Position numbers and translations under genes: made by a program. Shown here piece by piece: positions 52,321-61,650 of a DNA stretch of 64,000 nucleotides. How positions within the stretch are numbered: the first letter of the stretch is position 1; every line of letters begins with the position of its first letter. The stretch spans positions 62,001-126,000 of the forward strand of contig DAOPQC010000010.1 in assembly GCA_035358815.1 (NCBI GenBank). Reading direction: 5' to 3'. This DNA comes from Thermoanaerobaculales bacterium (GTDB taxonomy: Bacteria > Acidobacteriota > Thermoanaerobaculia > Thermoanaerobaculales > Sulfomarinibacteraceae). The notes beneath the pieces are model-generated. The model did not search any database, had not been told where the DNA came from, and saw nothing but the letters and a program-made list of their open reading frames with translations.

Positions 52321-54666
52321 GTGAAGGGCCATGTGATCCGCCTCCGAGTTCGGTGTCGAGGGGCAGTCCAGGGGGTGGGCTTCCGGCCGACCGTCCACCG
52401 GCTCGCGACCGCGGCCGGCCTCGCCGGCTGGGTGGTCAACGACCCCGGCGGCGCGACGGTCGAGGTCGAGGGCCCCGAGCCCGCGGTGCGCGCCTTCCCC
52501 GACCGGCTGCGCGCCGCCCTGCCTGCCCTGGCCCGGCTCGACACCATGGAGGTGGCGGAGATCCCGGTCGCCGGCGAGGCCGTCTTCGAGGTCCGCAGCT
52601 CCCGCGAGGGGCGCCGCGCGGGCGCGCTGGTTCCGCCGGACGCCGCGCTCTGCGCCGACTGCCGCCGCGAGCTTGACGACCCGGGCGACCGCCGCCACCA
52701 CTACCCCTTCATCACCTGCACCAACTGCGGCCCGCGCTTCTCCCTCGTCCACCATCTCCCCTACGACCGGCGGACGACGTCGATGGCCTGCTTCCCGATG
52801 TGCCCGGCCTGCGGCCGCGAGTACGCCGATCCCGCCGACCGGCGCTTCCACGCCGAGCCGGTCTGCTGCCCCGACTGCGGCCCGCGGCTGCGGCTCCTCG
52901 ACGCAACAGGCGCAACGCGGGCGTCCGGGGACGGCGCGATCGAGGCTGCGCGGCGGGCACTGCTCGCGGGCGAGGTGGTCGCGGTCAAGGGCCTCGGCGG
53001 GTTCCAGCTCGCCTGCCGCGCCGACCTCGCGGCCCCGGTGCAGGCGCTGCGGGCCCGTAAGCGGAGGCCGACCAAGCCCTTCGCAGTCATGGTCCGGGGC
53101 CTTGCCGAAGCGGAGGAGCTGGTGCGGCTGACCGACGCCGACCGCCGGCTGATGGCGTCGCCGCGCTCGCCGGTGGTGCTCGCGCCCCGCGTGCCGGGCT
53201 GCGCGGTGGTCGACGAGGTGGCCCCCGGGATCGGTGACCTCGGCGTGATGCTGACGACGACGCCGCTGCACGTGGAGCTGCTGCGCCCGGTCGAGATGCC
53301 GCCGCTGGTCATGACCTCGGGAAATCTCAGCGACGAGCCGATCTGCCGGGAAAACCGGGAGGCGCTGCAGCGGCTGGCCGGGGTCGCCGATGCCTTCCTG
53401 GTCCACGACCGCGACGTGGTGCGCCGGGTCGATGACTCGGTCGTCCGTTCCTGCGCTGATGCGCCGGTCGTCGTGCGGCGCGCCCGGGGCTGGGTCCCGG
53501 AGCCGCTGCCGCTGCCCGAAGCATCACCGTCGCCGGTTCTCGCCGTCGGCGGCCACCTGCTTTCAACCGCCTGTGTCGCGGTAGGTGACCAGGCGTTCCT
53601 GTCGCAGCATTGCGGCGACCTCGACTCCGAGCCGGCGCGCCGTTTCCACCGGGAGGTCATCGACGGCCTCGAGGACTTCCTCCAGGTCGCCCCCGCGGTC
53701 ATCGTCTCGGACGCCCACCCCGACTACCCGAGCTCGTGGCTCGCCCGGGAGCTCGCCGCCGCCCGCAGCGGTCGTGTCCTCGAGGTCCAGCACCACCTCG
53801 CCCACGCCGCGGCGGCGCTCGCCGAGCACGGCCGCTTCCCCGCCGCCGGCGAGCAGGCACTGGCGATCAGCCTCGACGGCACCGGCTGGGGGCCTGACGG
53901 CACCGCCTGGGGCGGCGAGTGGCTGCACCTCGACGGCGACCTGAGCTGGTGGCGCGTCGGCCACCTCGAGCCGCTGCCCCTGGTCGGCGGCGAGGCCGCG
54001 GTGCGCGAGCCGTGGCGGGTGGCGGTGGCGGCCCTGGCGCGCGCCGGCGCCGCGGACCTGGTCTGGGACCTGCCGCTGGGCCGCGCTGTCGACCGGAACC
54101 TCGCTCGCGAGGTCGCGCGCCTCGCCGCCGGCGACGGGGCCTGGCCGCTCGCCTCCGGAGCCGGTCGCCTGTTCGAGGCCGCCGGCGCGCTGCTCGCAGC
54201 GGTCGTGCGCAACGACTGGGAGGGCGAGGCCGCGGTCGTCCTCGAGACCCTGGCGGCGGCGTGGCCAGGCGAGGCCGAGGCGTGGCCGCTCGGCAACCAC
54301 GAGCTCGGCGGCCTCCCGGTCCTCCCGTCCGCCGGGATGCTCGCCGAGGCCGCCCGGCGGCTGGCCGGCGGCGAACAGGCCGAGCGCATCGCGGCGTCGT
54401 TCCATGCCACCTTCTGCGCGCTCGCGGTCGACCTCACCCGGCGGGCCGGCGGTCCGGCAACGGTGGCGCTCGGCGGCGGCTGCCTGGTCAACCGGCTGCT
54501 GCGCGACGGCCTGCGGGCCGGGCTCCAGCAGTCCGGCTTCGAGCCCCTGCTCGCGACCTCGGTGCCGCCCGGCGACGGCGGCCTCGCCTACGGCCAGGCC
54601 GCGCTCGCCGCGGTCGCGCTCGCCCGCGGCGTCGAGCCACGCGCCCGCGTCGGCCTCACCCGGTGA
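52321..54666 (+). CDS. hypF: HypF, carbamoyltransferase
   Basis: 781 residues. It makes the cyanide precursor by carbamoylating the HypE C-terminal Cys from carbamoyl phosphate. Order: acylphosphatase domain (1-90, GAVQGVGFRP near 14), two zinc finger pairs (CADC...CTNC and CPAC...CPDC, about 110-185), a YrdC-like domain (about 200-385, KGLGGFQLACRAD) and a Kae1-like domain (about 400-775, with HHLAHAAAALAEH near 490 and ALGGGCLVNRLL near 715). The GTG start lies after GGAGCGGAGACC. Confidence 0.96.
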   Translation: MKGHVIRLRVRCRGAVQGVGFRPTVHRLATAAGLAGWVVNDPGGATVEVEGPEPAVRAFPDRLRAALPALARLDTMEVAEIPVAGEAVFEVRSSREGRRAGALVPPDAALCADCRRELDDPGDRRHHYPFITCTNCGPRFSLVHHLPYDRRTTSMACFPMCPACGREYADPADRRFHAEPVCCPDCGPRLRLLDATGATRASGDGAIEAARRALLAGEVVAVKGLGGFQLACRADLAAPVQALRARKRRPTKPFAVMVRGLAEAEELVRLTDADRRLMASPRSPVVLAPRVPGCAVVDEVAPGIGDLGVMLTTTPLHVELLRPVEMPPLVMTSGNLSDEPICRENREALQRLAGVADAFLVHDRDVVRRVDDSVVRSCADAPVVVRRARGWVPEPLPLPEASPSPVLAVGGHLLSTACVAVGDQAFLSQHCGDLDSEPARRFHREVIDGLEDFLQVAPAVIVSDAHPDYPSSWLARELAAARSGRVLEVQHHLAHAAAALAEHGRFPAAGEQALAISLDGTGWGPDGTAWGGEWLHLDGDLSWWRVGHLEPLPLVGGEAAVREPWRVAVAALARAGAADLVWDLPLGRAVDRNLAREVARLAAGDGAWPLASGAGRLFEAAGALLAAVVRNDWEGEAAVVLETLAAAWPGEAEAWPLGNHELGGLPVLPSAGMLAEAARRLAGGEQAERIAASFHATFCALAVDLTRRAGGPATVALGGGCLVNRLLRDGLRAGLQQSGFEPLLATSVPPGDGGLAYGQAALAAVALARGVEPRARVGLTR

Positions 54667-54704
54667 GGTATGATCCGGCAACCGAGCCCGCGGAGGGCGG
54701 CGCG

Positions 54705-54932
54705 ATGTGTCTTGCCATTCCGATGCGCCTGATCGAGCGCGGCGAGAACGAGGGCGTGGTCGAGCTCGACGGCGTCCGGCGCACGGTGTCGCTGATGCTG
54801 CTGCCCGACGCGGCGGTCGGCCAGCACCTGCTGATCCACGCCGGCTACGCCATCGGCGCCGTCGACGAGGTCGAGGCCGAGACCACGCTGGCGCTGCTGC
54901 GGGAGCTCGCGGACGCGATGGTCGACCCGTGA
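54705..54932 (+). CDS. hypC: HypC, hydrogenase maturation chaperone
   Basis: 75 residues. The start is MCLAIPMRL; Cys2 becomes the residue that binds the Fe(CN)2CO group, after loss of Met. LLIHAGYAIG (42-51) is the family's second motif. It carries the iron unit with HypD. It ends overlapping hypD by four bases (GTGA). Confidence 0.95.
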   Translation: MCLAIPMRLIERGENEGVVELDGVRRTVSLMLLPDAAVGQHLLIHAGYAIGAVDEVEAETTLALLRELADAMVDP

Positions 54933-56026
54933 CGGGCGACCATCTCCTTCAGGACCGGGCCGCGGTGGCCGTGCTGGTGCACAGGATCGCCGACGCCGCC
55001 GCCCGCCTCGGCCGGCCCGCAACCTTGATGGAGGTCTGCGGCACCCACACCCATGCGGTGGCAGCCGCCGGGCTGCGGCGGATGCTGCCCGAGGGGATCC
55101 GCCTCGTCTCCGGGCCCGGCTGCCCGGTCTGCGTGACCCCGGTCGGCTACCTCGACCGCGCGCTCGCCCTGGCGGCGCGGCCCGGCACCGTGCTCTGCAC
55201 CTTCGGCGACCTGATGCGCGTGCCCTCGAGCACCGTCTCCCTCGAGCAGGCGCGCGCCGCGGGCCGCGACATCCGGATCGTCTACTCGCCCCGCGACGCG
55301 CTGGCAATCGCGCAGGAGACAGGGCTGCAGTTGGTGTTCCTCGCGGTCGGCTTCGAGACCACGACGCCGACCATCGCGGCGGCCCTCGCCGAGGCCGAGG
55401 CGACGGCGACCCCCAACTTCCAGATCCTGCCCGGCAACAAGCTCATCCCGCCGGCCATCGCCGCCCTCGTCAGCGATCCCGACCTCGAGGTCCACGGCTT
55501 CCTGCTGCCCGGCCACGTCTCCGTGCTGACCGGCTGGCGGGCCTTCGAGTTCCTGGCCGACGAGCACGGCGTGCCCGGCGCGGTGGTCGGCTTCGCGCCC
55601 ACCGACATTCTGCGCGGCGTGCTCGAGCTCGTCGAGCAGAACGGCGGCGGCCGCTCGGAGATCGTCAACCTCTACTCGACCGTGGTCTCGCCGAGCGGCA
55701 ACCGGACCGCCGCCGCGCTCGTCGAGCGCTTCTTCGCTCCGGCCGACGACAGCTGGCGCGGCTTCGGCGTCATCCCCCGCTCCGGGCTCGCGCTGCGCCC
55801 TGAGTGGGCGCACCGCGACGCCTCCCGGATCCCGGTCGAGCTGCCGCCGCCGCAGGAGCCGGCCGGCTGCCGCTGCGGCGAGGTGCTGCGCGGGGTCATC
55901 GACCCGCCCGCCTGCCCGCTGTTCGACGAGGGCTGCACGCCCTCAACCCCGGTCGGCGCCTGCATGGTCTCGAGCGAGGGCACCTGCTCGGCCTGGTTCC
56001 GGAACGACCGCTGGGGCGCGACATGA
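54929..56026 (+). CDS. hypD: HypD, iron-cyanide assembly protein
   Basis: 365 residues. CGTHTH (from Cys37), GPGCPVC (Cys65/Cys68) and the C-terminal cluster set CPLFDEGCTPSTPVGACM...C hold the iron and [4Fe-4S] sites. It builds the Fe(CN)2CO unit together with HypC. The GTG at 54929 overlaps the hypC stop, and the hypE ATG overlaps its own stop. Confidence 0.96.
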   Translation: MTGDHLLQDRAAVAVLVHRIADAAARLGRPATLMEVCGTHTHAVAAAGLRRMLPEGIRLVSGPGCPVCVTPVGYLDRALALAARPGTVLCTFGDLMRVPSSTVSLEQARAAGRDIRIVYSPRDALAIAQETGLQLVFLAVGFETTTPTIAAALAEAEATATPNFQILPGNKLIPPAIAALVSDPDLEVHGFLLPGHVSVLTGWRAFEFLADEHGVPGAVVGFAPTDILRGVLELVEQNGGGRSEIVNLYSTVVSPSGNRTAAALVERFFAPADDSWRGFGVIPRSGLALRPEWAHRDASRIPVELPPPQEPAGCRCGEVLRGVIDPPACPLFDEGCTPSTPVGACMVSSEGTCSAWFRNDRWGAT

Positions 56027-57054
56027 GCGGCAGCTCGCGCGCGCCGGCGACCCTGCTGCTGGCCCACGGCTCCGGCGGCCGCCTCACCCACGAGCTGGTC
56101 CGCGAGGCCTTCCTGCCGGTGCTCGGCAACCGATTTCTCGCCACCCTGACCGACGCCGCCGTGCTGCCCGAGCTGCCGCCCGGCCGGCCGGCGCTCACCA
56201 CCGACGCCTTCGTCGTCGACCCGGCGGTGTTCCCGGGCGGCGACCTCGGCTACCTGAGCGTGGTCGGCACGGTCAACGACCTCGCCATGGTCGGCGCGCG
56301 GCCCCTCTGGCTGACCTGGGCGCTGGTGCTCGAGGAGGGCGCGCCGGGCGAGCTCATCTCGACCTGCGCCACCGGCGCGGCCCGGGCCGCGGCCGAGGCC
56401 GGCATCGCGATCGTCGCCGGCGACACCAAGGTGGTGCCGCGCGGCAAGGGCGACGGCATCTACGCGACCACCGCCGGGCTCGGCGTGGTGCCGCCGGGCC
56501 GCGACGTCGGCGACCACCGGATCTCACCCGGCGACGCGGTGCTCGTCACCGGGCCGATCGGTGACCACGGCGCGACCATCATGGCCTGCCGCCACGGCCT
56601 CGGCAGCGACGGCCTGCGGTCGGACTGCGCGAGCGAGTCCGCGCTGGTCGAGGCCCTGTTCGCCTCGGGCGCCGACGTCCACTCGCTCCACGACCCGACC
56701 CGCGGCGGCGTGCTCGCCATCTGCCACGAGACCGCCGAGCGCAGCGGCCTGCGGATTCACCTCGACGAGCTCGCGATCCCGGTCCGGCCCGAGGTCTGTG
56801 CGGTCTGCGAGGTCCTCGGCCTCGAGGTGCTGAGCCTGGCCTGCGAGGGCCGGGTCGTGGCCTGGGTCGCGAAACGGGACGCTGGCGCAGCCCTGGCGGC
56901 GATGCGCGCTCATCCCGGCGGCGAGGGTGCGGCGATCATCGGCCGCGTAGACGAGCGACGGGCGGGCGAGGTCGGGCTCGTGCTCGAGACCGCGGCCGGC
57001 GGCCGGCGCCCGCTCGACCTGCTCTCCGGCTCAGATCTGCCCAGGATCTGTTGA
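56023..57054 (+). CDS. hypE: HypE, thiocarboxamide-forming dehydratase
   Basis: 343 residues. AIRS/PurM-like fold. It dehydrates the thiocarboxamide on its last residue (Cys343, in PRIC) to a thiocyanate using ATP. LLAHGSGGRL (12-21) and VAGDTKVVPRGK (about 129-140) form the ATP site. The C-terminal PRIC matches the E. coli protein. The ATG overlaps hypD by ATGA. It is the last of six hyp genes. Confidence 0.97.
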   Translation: MSGSSRAPATLLLAHGSGGRLTHELVREAFLPVLGNRFLATLTDAAVLPELPPGRPALTTDAFVVDPAVFPGGDLGYLSVVGTVNDLAMVGARPLWLTWALVLEEGAPGELISTCATGAARAAAEAGIAIVAGDTKVVPRGKGDGIYATTAGLGVVPPGRDVGDHRISPGDAVLVTGPIGDHGATIMACRHGLGSDGLRSDCASESALVEALFASGADVHSLHDPTRGGVLAICHETAERSGLRIHLDELAIPVRPEVCAVCEVLGLEVLSLACEGRVVAWVAKRDAGAALAAMRAHPGGEGAAIIGRVDERRAGEVGLVLETAAGGRRPLDLLSGSDLPRIC

Positions 57055-57331
57055 TTCGACCCTACCCGGGACCACGCTGCAGGATGACCCCGCAACTGGG
57101 AAGTGCGCCACCCCTGCGGCGCCACAGCCCTGCCCACGGAATGAGAGCCGCACAGGCTGTCGATTACCGAGTCCATGAACCCGCATCCGTGATTCGCACC
57201 CGATCGTCCTGGCCGACGTCAAGACGAAGGATGCTGTACCCTCGAGGTCGAGCCGGGGTGCTTTCTTGGCGAGGCGGTGCCCCTCGGAGTTGCGGATCTG
57301 CGTGAGGCCGCCGTCGACCAGAGAGGCGAGC

Positions 57332-58939
57332 ATGCGCGTGAGGGCTGCTCTCACTGCCGCGCTGGTGGTGACGACCGTTGCCGGAGTCGTCGGGATCGCG
57401 AACCGCCAGCGGCAGGCGTCGTTTCCCGTGCCGCAGGCCGCACCGCCTGGCATGTCCCTGGAGCCGTGCACTCACACCATCGAAGGGGTCCGCTATCGTG
57501 CAGACTGCGGCTCCCTCGTCGTTCCCGAGCACCGAGATGGACCAGCCCGGCGCACGGTTGTCCTCCCGGTGAGGCGGATCCGCGCTGCGAGCCCCCGTCC
57601 TCGCGAGCCGGTGTTCTTCTTGGCGGGCGGCCCGGGCATCAGCAACATGGGCTTCGAGCCCCCAGCCTGGCTGCTGGCAGACCACGATGTGGTGTTGGTC
57701 GGCTACCGCGGCGTTGACGGGATCCCCAAGCTGGATTGTCCCGAGGTGGAGAGGGCGATCACCGGCACCGGTGGTGACCTGCTCAGCCCAGAGTCGCTGG
57801 ACAGGATGGGAGCGGCCGTACAGGCCTGCGCGCAGCGACTCCAGGCCGTGGGGATCGACCTTGCGGGCTACACCATTCCGGCCGTGGTGGAGGACATCGA
57901 GGCCGCCCGAGTCGAGCTCGGCTACGCTCGCGTCAACCTGCTCAGCGAGAGCTACGGAACCCGCGTGGCACAGATCTACGGACTGATGCACCCGGGAAGC
58001 GTGCTCCGATCGGCGATGATCGGCGTCAACCCTCCGGGCCGTTTCGTCTGGCTCCCGGAGAAGGTGGACACGCAGTTGGAGTACTACGCCGAGCTCTGCC
58101 GCCGGGATGTCCAATGCCGCGGCCGCATGCCCGACCTAACCGCCACCATTCGCGCGGTCAACCGCGACATGCCAAGGCGTTGGCTCATGTTCGACATCGA
58201 TCCCGGCAAGGTCAAGGTGATCGCTTTCGTACTGCTCTACCACCGCAGCACCGCGCCAATCGTCTTCGACGCATACCTCGCCGCCGCAGGCGGGGACCCC
58301 AGCGGCTTGGCGTTGATGTCCCTGGCCTACGACGTTCTCGTGCCGGGCGCGATGACCTGGGGGGAGTTCTTCGCTCTTGGCGCCAGCGCCGACTACGAGC
58401 CCGGCCGCGATTACCGGGCCGACCTGGCCCGTCCCGACGCGACGCTCGGCGCGCCGATGTCCCTCCTGATCTGGGGCTCGGCATCCGGTCGCTGGCCGCC
58501 CGTTCTGATGGCCGAGGAGTACCGTCGGGTGAAGGCGTCTGCGGTCGAGACACTGCTGGTCAGCGGCAGCGTCGACTTCGCCACTCCAGCAGAGTACGCC
58601 GCGGAGGAGCTGCTCCCGTTCTTGCCCAGGGGCCGGCATCTCGTGATCGCCGAGCAGGGTCATAGCGACGATTTTTGGAGCTTTCAGCGCGCTGCGGCGG
58701 AGCGCCTGCTGACCAGCTTCTACGCCAGCGGCGTCGCGGACGACTCCCTCTATACCAACCTGCCGATGGACTTCGAGCCTCCACTTCGCTTGCCGTTGCT
58801 GGCGAAGCTCACGCTCGCTCTCGCGGCGCTCCTGACCGCGCTGCTGGGCACGGCCGTGTGGCTCATTGCCCGCCGCATTCGGCGGCGTCGCGCCGCCAAC
58901 GGAACGGATCGGCGAACCAGCAGCACTCGAGCCGCTTGA
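57332..58939 (+). CDS. secreted or anchored alpha/beta hydrolase (TAP-like)
   Basis: 535 residues. An N-terminal hydrophobic stretch (6-23) and a C-terminal membrane span (about 496-515, then RRIRRRR) place the body outside the cytoplasm. FFLAGGPGISN (95-105) is the oxyanion loop of the proline-iminopeptidase/TAP group. The nucleophile elbow reads SESYG (Ser207). Later come the acid in VSGSVDFATP (about 412-421) and the base in EQGHSDDF (about 439-446). It probably cuts small peptides or esters in the envelope. The ATG follows GAGAGGCGAGC. The 277-base gap before it holds no gene that I can support. Confidence 0.83.
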   Translation: MRVRAALTAALVVTTVAGVVGIANRQRQASFPVPQAAPPGMSLEPCTHTIEGVRYRADCGSLVVPEHRDGPARRTVVLPVRRIRAASPRPREPVFFLAGGPGISNMGFEPPAWLLADHDVVLVGYRGVDGIPKLDCPEVERAITGTGGDLLSPESLDRMGAAVQACAQRLQAVGIDLAGYTIPAVVEDIEAARVELGYARVNLLSESYGTRVAQIYGLMHPGSVLRSAMIGVNPPGRFVWLPEKVDTQLEYYAELCRRDVQCRGRMPDLTATIRAVNRDMPRRWLMFDIDPGKVKVIAFVLLYHRSTAPIVFDAYLAAAGGDPSGLALMSLAYDVLVPGAMTWGEFFALGASADYEPGRDYRADLARPDATLGAPMSLLIWGSASGRWPPVLMAEEYRRVKASAVETLLVSGSVDFATPAEYAAEELLPFLPRGRHLVIAEQGHSDDFWSFQRAAAERLLTSFYASGVADDSLYTNLPMDFEPPLRLPLLAKLTLALAALLTALLGTAVWLIARRIRRRRAANGTDRRTSSTRAA

Positions 58940-59144
58940 ATAGACCCGAGAACAGCGGCGCCTCCTGACGAGGATGCCGTCTCGGTGCCGGGCTCGAGTT
59001 TGTCAGGAAGTCCGGCCGTCTTCCTGAGATCCCCAGGACCGGCACCCGACTCGGCACGGGTCGAGCGGATGGTCCGAGCTAGAATACCGTCACTGCGGGG
59101 GGCACCAGCGTGCGACGGGGAATGGCGTGACCCGAGGGCAGGCG

Positions 59145-60368
59145 ATGGCAATCGAGGACGCGATCAACAGCGATGCACGGTCGACACCTCCCGTGCACTC
59201 CGGTGACGTCGCCGGAGCGCCCGGGGAGTGGCGCCAGAACCGCTGGTCGTCACCCTTCATGAAGGCGGTGTTCCTGTTCGCGCTCTGGACCCTCCCGGGG
59301 ATCCTCTACACGGCGCAGATCTACGAGATCGGGGTCAGGGAGACTCCCCCGGCCACGTTGCTCGCGGCAGCGGTGCACGCCCTGCCGACGTGGTGGATCT
59401 GGGTCCCGGCGACCCCCCTGGTCATCTGGCTGGCGCGCAGGCTGCCGATCCGGCGGGGCCGCGCCCTCTGGACTGTCCTCTTCCACCTCCTCTCGAGCTT
59501 CGCGGTGGCCATGCTGCTGCTCGTGGTCGTCGCCTACTGGTACGCAATCACAGGACCGTTCGATGATCGCATCCGCACGACCGCGGAGTGGATCTGGACG
59601 CTGCGCAACAGCACCCACTTCCACCTGTTCATCCTCAGCTACTGGCTGATCCTCAGCGCAGCGCACATCGTAGAGTCCGAACAACGCCTCCGGCGGCAGC
59701 AGCTGAACACCGCCAGGATCGATGCGCTCGCGGCCCAGTCACGCACCCAGATGCTGGCGAACCAGCTCAAGCCCCATTTCCTGTTCAACGCCCTCAACGG
59801 GCTGTCGACGTTGATCCTCCGCGGCGACAACGCCAGCGCACAGCTCATGCTCGAGTCCCTTGCGAGCTTCCTCCGGGAGTCTCTCAGAATCGGTGAGTCC
59901 CGGCTCGTGCCGCTCCGAGATGAGTTCGAGCTCACTTCCAGGTACCTCAGCGTCGAGAAGGTGCGGCTTGGCGACAAGCTCCAGCTCCGGACCGAGATCG
60001 ACCCGGACACGGAGAATGCACTCGTCCCGACGCTGCTCCTGCAGCCGCTGGTGGAGAACGCGATCCGCCACGGCATCGGCTCCACCGAGAGCGGCGGCGA
60101 GGTCGTCATTCGCTCCGACCGGATCGGTACCACCATCCGGCTCCAGGTGGAGAACGACGGCACCGGCCTCGCGGCCGGCTGGCAGAAGCGTGCCGAGGAG
60201 AGTGTGGGCCTGGCCAACACCAGACGACGTCTCGCGCTCATGACCGACGGCCGATACGAGATGCGGCTCGACGAGCTGGAGGGCGGGCGGGTTCGAGTCG
60301 AGCTCGTGATTCCGTTCCAGCGGGTGCAGAGCTCGACCGAGGCCCGCGGAGGGCACGACGAGCCATGA
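59145..60368 (+). CDS. LytS/YehU-type sensor histidine kinase
   Basis: 407 residues. Four membrane spans lie in the first half (about 41-60, 68-98, 109-135, 160-175). A short coil leads to a His_kinase domain with the phosphorylated His211 in QLKPHFLFNALN, and the ATPase has LVENAIRHG (about 308-316) and a weak G-box. It lacks extracellular sensing domains. I prefer the ATG at 59145, as GAGGGCAGGCG precedes it; the GTG at 59127 is an alternative. It overlaps the regulator gene by ATGA. Confidence 0.9.
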   Translation: MAIEDAINSDARSTPPVHSGDVAGAPGEWRQNRWSSPFMKAVFLFALWTLPGILYTAQIYEIGVRETPPATLLAAAVHALPTWWIWVPATPLVIWLARRLPIRRGRALWTVLFHLLSSFAVAMLLLVVVAYWYAITGPFDDRIRTTAEWIWTLRNSTHFHLFILSYWLILSAAHIVESEQRLRRQQLNTARIDALAAQSRTQMLANQLKPHFLFNALNGLSTLILRGDNASAQLMLESLASFLRESLRIGESRLVPLRDEFELTSRYLSVEKVRLGDKLQLRTEIDPDTENALVPTLLLQPLVENAIRHGIGSTESGGEVVIRSDRIGTTIRLQVENDGTGLAAGWQKRAEESVGLANTRRRLALMTDGRYEMRLDELEGGRVRVELVIPFQRVQSSTEARGGHDEP

Positions 60369-61180
60369 CGATCCGAGCCATGATCGTCGACGACGAGCCC
60401 CCGGCGCGTGAGGGCATCCGACTGCGGCTGCAGTCAGAGCCGGACATCGAGGTGGTCGGTGAGTACGGCACCGCCGGCGAGGCGCTGGCGGCCCTGGAAG
60501 CGCTCGAGCCGGACCTTCTCTTCCTCGACGTGCAGATGACCGGCATGACCGGGATCCAGATGCTGCGCAAGCTGGGGCCGGATCGGGGGCCCGCCGTGAT
60601 TCTCGTGACTGCGTTCGAGGAGTACGCGCTGGATGCGTTCGAGGTCAATGTCGTTGACTACATCCTCAAACCGATCGATACCCGGCGGTTCCGGATTGCC
60701 CTCGATCGGGCGCGCGCGCACCTCGAGCGAGTGCGGGCCGTCAAGCTCAGCGGTCAGATCAGAAGACTCATCGAGACCGGCGAGCCCTCGGTGCTGGCGT
60801 CCGCGGCCGACGCTGGGAGCACCACTCCCGCCCGGCGCGGGTACATCAGCCGCTTCCTGGTGTCGGACGGAGCTGGTGAACGGCCTCTCAATGTCTCCGA
60901 TGTCGAGTGGATCGAGGCTGCTGGCGATTACGTCAGGCTGCACGTCGGGTCGAGGTACTACCTGGTGCGTGTCAGCATGGCCCACCTCGAAGAGGCACTC
61001 GACCCCGGCGCCTTCGGCCGAATCCACCGCGCCGCGATCGTCCGTCTCGACCGCGTGCGCGAAGTCGTACCGACCCACCACGGCGACGCCGAGGTCCATC
61101 TCGCAAACGGAACTGTCCTGAAGCTGAGCCGCAGCTACCGGGACGCGTTCCGTCAGGCTCTCGGCGACCTCGCTCCCTGA
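60365..61180 (+). CDS. LytTR-family response regulator
   Basis: 271 residues. The receiver domain (1-120) keeps Asp9/Asp10, the phosphorylated Asp55 and Lys102. A LytTR DNA-binding domain lies at about 165-268, with VEWIEAAGDYVRLH and FGRIHRAAIVRL. A linker of about 30 residues joins them. It forms a pair with the kinase. Its target genes are unknown; the receptor gene downstream is a candidate because both genes face that way. Confidence 0.93.
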   Translation: MTIRAMIVDDEPPAREGIRLRLQSEPDIEVVGEYGTAGEALAALEALEPDLLFLDVQMTGMTGIQMLRKLGPDRGPAVILVTAFEEYALDAFEVNVVDYILKPIDTRRFRIALDRARAHLERVRAVKLSGQIRRLIETGEPSVLASAADAGSTTPARRGYISRFLVSDGAGERPLNVSDVEWIEAAGDYVRLHVGSRYYLVRVSMAHLEEALDPGAFGRIHRAAIVRLDRVREVVPTHHGDAEVHLANGTVLKLSRSYRDAFRQALGDLAP

Positions 61181-61650
61181 CGGTTCGTGGGCCCTCGTCG
61201 GCTCACGCCCGCCCGTTTTGGAGAGCCACGCCCGCACTGGCGGATGGAGGCTTGCCAGGACGATGCTCCTCCGACAGCTGCCGGCTCACCCGGGGCCGGC
61301 GACCGATCGAAGGGTCGACGTGCGGTTCGTCGCTCGGGGGTCCATTTCGGCGCAGCGGTGCGCGGCTCGGCGCTCGGGGCTTGCCGGTCGCGCGCCCGCC
61401 CACCATATTGCATCCTCAAAGGGCCATGGTTCCCGCCGCTCTCTCTCGGGGCCGCCGACGTCCGTGGGGCGTTGCGTGGTGGCCACGGTCGTCAGTTTGG
61501 CGGCGGCAGCTCTCGTGCGGGCGGAAGGTCTCGCCCCGCGAGCGGCGCGGTCATCACTGTCGCGCAATCCCGGCCCGTCGATGACGGTGCCGTTCTGATT
61601 CACGGGACCGGCTGCGATACGGTCATTCGAAACAGTGGAAGGAGACCGAC
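61181..61650. other. 470-base gap with no recognised gene
   Basis: Open frames here (for example 61187-61654) have no family features and Arg/Pro/Gly-rich content, as expected by chance at this GC. I see no hairpin with a T run and no repeat shared with other gaps. A promoter for the receptor gene must lie here, but none could be picked. Confidence 0.5.

Noticed and set aside
57051..57305. 84-codon plus-strand open frame after hypE
   Set aside because: No ribosome site, no family features and overlap with the hypE stop. Left as a gap.
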